DNA of 16,412 nt from Gammaproteobacteria bacterium (GTDB taxonomy: Bacteria; Pseudomonadota; Gammaproteobacteria; Thiohalospirales; Thiohalospiraceae), in contig DRMK01000303.1 of assembly GCA_011322575.1 (NCBI GenBank), positions 1 through 16,412 of the forward strand, read 5' to 3'. The notes under the pieces are model-generated. The model worked only from the letters and a program-made list of their open reading frames with translations, did no database searches and had not been told where the DNA came from. The translations under genes and the position numbers were made by a program. Below, one piece after another: positions 14,285-16,412 of this stretch. Positions within the stretch are counted from its first letter, which is position 1, and the number at the start of each line of letters is the position of its first letter.

Positions 14285-15267
14285 ACCGCCAACGTGGCAT
14301 CGCGCTGGTCACGGCAGTGCTGATTACCGCTTTGGTGGCGGTGGTGGCGGTAGCCATGGTATCCGAGCAACAACTGGATATCCGGCGTACCGGAAATGTT
14401 CTGGATCGCGCCCAGGCGCTCCAGTTTGCCCTGGGAATGGAGAGCGCGGCGCTGCAGCTGCTGCGCAAGGATGCGGAGAAGAACGAGACCGACCACAAGG
14501 CGGAGGCGTGGAACCAGCCACGGCAATACCCGGCGCCCGGTGGCGCCGAGGGGGATCTGATCGGGGTGCAGATCAGCGATCTGCAGGGCCGTTTCAATCT
14601 CAACAACCTGGTGGACAGGGATGGGGCCATAGTGCCCGCACAGCTGGAACAGCTGCGCCGCCTGCTGACACAGCTGGAACTGCCGGCGGCGCTGGCGGAC
14701 CGGATTGCTGACTGGATCGACGCGGACAGCACCCCGCACGGGGTGGACGGGGCGGAGGATGGGGAGTATACCAGCCTGGACCCCCCCTACCGCACCAGCA
14801 ACATGCCGCTGGCGAGCCCCGGCGAGCTGCTGCTGATCATGTCCCGCGAAGAGTATGGCAAACTGGCGGACCATGTGGCGGTGCTGCCGGGCGTGGAACG
14901 GACCAAGATCAACCTGAATACCGCCAGCAAGGAGGTACTGGCCTCCCTGGAGTATCTCTCCGGGGAAGATATATCCGAGCTGCTGGCTGCGCGTGAGCAG
15001 CTGGAGAAGCAGAACAACAGGGGGTTTGATAAGATCCGCGAGGTGCTCGAGCTGCCCGGCTTCAGGGAGCTCAGGCGGGAGCACGCCGATTTCGAGCAAT
15101 ACCTGATGAAAAATTGTGGAGTTGCAAGCGACTACTTCCTGGCCACCATGTTCGCCCGGTTCGACAAGGGGGAGGTGGTTCTGCGCTCCCTCATCCGGCG
15201 CACCCGCTCCAGGAGCGATAAGGTGCATCGCGCCCAGGTACTGATGCGCATCCAGGGGGACTACTGA
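14281..15267 (+). CDS. gspK: Type II secretion system minor pseudopilin (GspK)
   Basis: Largest minor pseudopilin, capping the pilus tip. 328 aa from a GTG at 14281 that overlaps the gspJ stop. The short leader MNRQRG precedes IALVTAVLITALVAVVAVA. There is no glutamate at +5 (threonine instead), which is characteristic of GspK. The typical SDLQGRFNLNNL (99-110), DWIDAD (144-149) and TKINLNTA (208-215) are present. A long in-frame extension upstream of 14281 lies in gspJ and is not conserved. gspL starts five bases after the stop. Confidence 0.94.
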   Translation: MNRQRGIALVTAVLITALVAVVAVAMVSEQQLDIRRTGNVLDRAQALQFALGMESAALQLLRKDAEKNETDHKAEAWNQPRQYPAPGGAEGDLIGVQISDLQGRFNLNNLVDRDGAIVPAQLEQLRRLLTQLELPAALADRIADWIDADSTPHGVDGAEDGEYTSLDPPYRTSNMPLASPGELLLIMSREEYGKLADHVAVLPGVERTKINLNTASKEVLASLEYLSGEDISELLAAREQLEKQNNRGFDKIREVLELPGFRELRREHADFEQYLMKNCGVASDYFLATMFARFDKGEVVLRSLIRRTRSRSDKVHRAQVLMRIQGDY

Positions 15268-15271
15268 AGCG

Positions 15272-16412
15272 ATGGACAGACTCTACATCCATCTGACGGA
15301 CGACGAGCGGCCGGACTGCCTGCTGGTGAAGGAGGGGCAGCACAACACTGCCCGCCGGTTGCAGGGCGCCACGCTGCAGGAGATCGCCGCCCAGGCGCAC
15401 GGCTGCCAGGTGATTGTGCTGGTTCCCGCCGAGCGGATGTTGCTGACCACCGTCTCCGTCCCCACCTCCAATCGCCAGCGCCAGCTGCAGGCGGTGCCCT
15501 ATCTGCTGGAGGATCTGCTGGTGGAGGATGTGGAACGGCTCCACTTCGCCCTGGGCAGCTACCGCAACGGCGAGGTGGCGGTGGCGGCGGTATCCCGCGA
15601 GCAGATGCAGGCCTGGCTGGATCGTCTCTCCGCGGCCGGCATCCAGACCAGGATCATGATCCCGGATCTGCTCGCCCTGCCCTGCACCGAGGGAGAGTGG
15701 TCCGTGGTGGCAGGGGACCGGCTCTCCTGGATCCGCAGCGGTGAGCAGGAGGGGTTCTGTTGCGATACCGGCAACCTGGCCACCCTGCTGGAGCAGGCGC
15801 TGGCCGCCGCCGGGGAGCAGCGTCCGCAGCGGCTGCAGCTGGTGGAGTGCCGCCGGGAGGGCGCCCGGACCGGGCCCCCGCTCCCCGACCTGGAGTGGCA
15901 CATCACCACCTGCGAGGATGGAGTGCTCTCCCTGTTTGCCTCCGGCTACCAGAACGGTGGCGACACATCCATCAACCTGCTGCAGGGGCGTTACAGCCAG
16001 CGGGAGCGGCTGGGCAAACTGTGGCGCCCGTGGCGTCCCGCGGCGGCCCTTGCCCTGGTGCTGCTGCTGGTGCAGGCGGTGGCGGCGGGCGTGGAGTACC
16101 GGCGCCTGGCCGCCGAGAAGCAGCGTCTGACGGAGCAGGTGGAGGGCAGCTTCCGCGCCGGCTTCCCGGAGATCAAGCGTGTCGTCAATCCGCGCCTGCA
16201 GGCGGAGCGGGCCCTGAAGAAGCTGCGTGGACAGGGAGGCGGGGGCGGTTTTCTCACCCTCCTGGCCGATGCGGGGCCGGTGTTGGCAGGTATGGGCGAC
16301 ACCGCCCTGCAGGGGATCGGGTTCAAGGAGGGAGCCCTGGTTCTGGATTTGCGTCTCAAGGATCTGCAGCAGCTGGATGGCCTGGAGCAGAAGCTCAAGC
16401 AGCTCCCGCGGC
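15272..16412 (+). CDS. gspL: Type II secretion system platform protein (GspL), 3' end beyond window
   Basis: Couples the ATPase GspE to the platform. 380 codons are visible, open to the right edge. The cytoplasmic actin-like domain spans about 1-250 and includes RQLQAVPYLLEDLLVEDVE. INLLQGRYSQRERL precedes one membrane helix at about 257-276 (PAAALALVLLLVQAVAAGV), then a periplasmic ferredoxin-like domain begins. These are the usual GspL features; a little of the periplasmic end may be missing. The ATG at 15272 is 5 bases past gspK with a G-rich site upstream. gspM would be expected next. Confidence 0.93.
   Translation, partial: MDRLYIHLTDDERPDCLLVKEGQHNTARRLQGATLQEIAAQAHGCQVIVLVPAERMLLTTVSVPTSNRQRQLQAVPYLLEDLLVEDVERLHFALGSYRNGEVAVAAVSREQMQAWLDRLSAAGIQTRIMIPDLLALPCTEGEWSVVAGDRLSWIRSGEQEGFCCDTGNLATLLEQALAAAGEQRPQRLQLVECRREGARTGPPLPDLEWHITTCEDGVLSLFASGYQNGGDTSINLLQGRYSQRERLGKLWRPWRPAAALALVLLLVQAVAAGVEYRRLAAEKQRLTEQVEGSFRAGFPEIKRVVNPRLQAERALKKLRGQGGGGGFLTLLADAGPVLAGMGDTALQGIGFKEGALVLDLRLKDLQQLDGLEQKLKQLPR

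Noticed and set aside
13927..15228. Open minus-strand frame of 433 codons opposite gspJ and gspK
   Set aside because: It lies fully antisense to strongly conserved genes, is rich in Gln/Leu/His/Arg as expected of a mirrored frame, and has no recognisable motif.

Overview
The window is GC-rich, densely coded DNA of a Gram-negative bacterium, most likely a gammaproteobacterium. The reasons are the mpl-ubiX pair, an RNase D with HRDC domain, a YciK-type dehydrogenase, a ClsB-type cardiolipin synthase and a canonical general (type II) secretion operon. The exact lineage cannot be fixed by eye.

Left part (1-1621, minus strand): the start of ubiX (flavin prenyltransferase, cut by the left edge) follows mpl (murein tripeptide recycling ligase), with an 8-base overlap. 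A 354-base divergent spacer follows, holding a perfect 7-bp dyad and a candidate sigma70-like promoter. It leads into a plus-strand cluster (about 1976-4694): a very short leader ORF, a small acyl-carrier-protein-like gene whose phosphopantetheine serine position is proline, rnd, and a ClsB-like phospholipase-D-family gene that starts 2 bases after the rnd stop.

Middle (4695-6350): the convergent gap between the cls gene and yciK (minus strand) carries a long imperfect inverted repeat. It also carries a 270-bp non-coding, MITE-like element with about 62-bp terminal inverted repeats, bounded by an 8-bp direct repeat; it lies immediately behind the yciK stop codon. The divergent yciK/gspC spacer is unusually AT-rich near gspC and has a small dyad.

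Right part (6351-16412, plus strand): one uninterrupted type II secretion operon, gspC-D-E-F-G-H-I-J-K-L, with gspL cut by the right edge. The products form the inner-membrane assembly platform (C, F, L), the outer-membrane secretin (D), the cytoplasmic ATPase (E) and the pseudopilus (G major; H, I, J, K minor). Four junctions use 4-base stop/start overlaps and H/I overlap by 25 bases, so translation is probably coupled. No gsp gene in view is broken.

No RNA gene, CRISPR array or transposase gene was seen. The least explained items are the serine-less ACP-like gene with its leader ORF and the MITE-like element.
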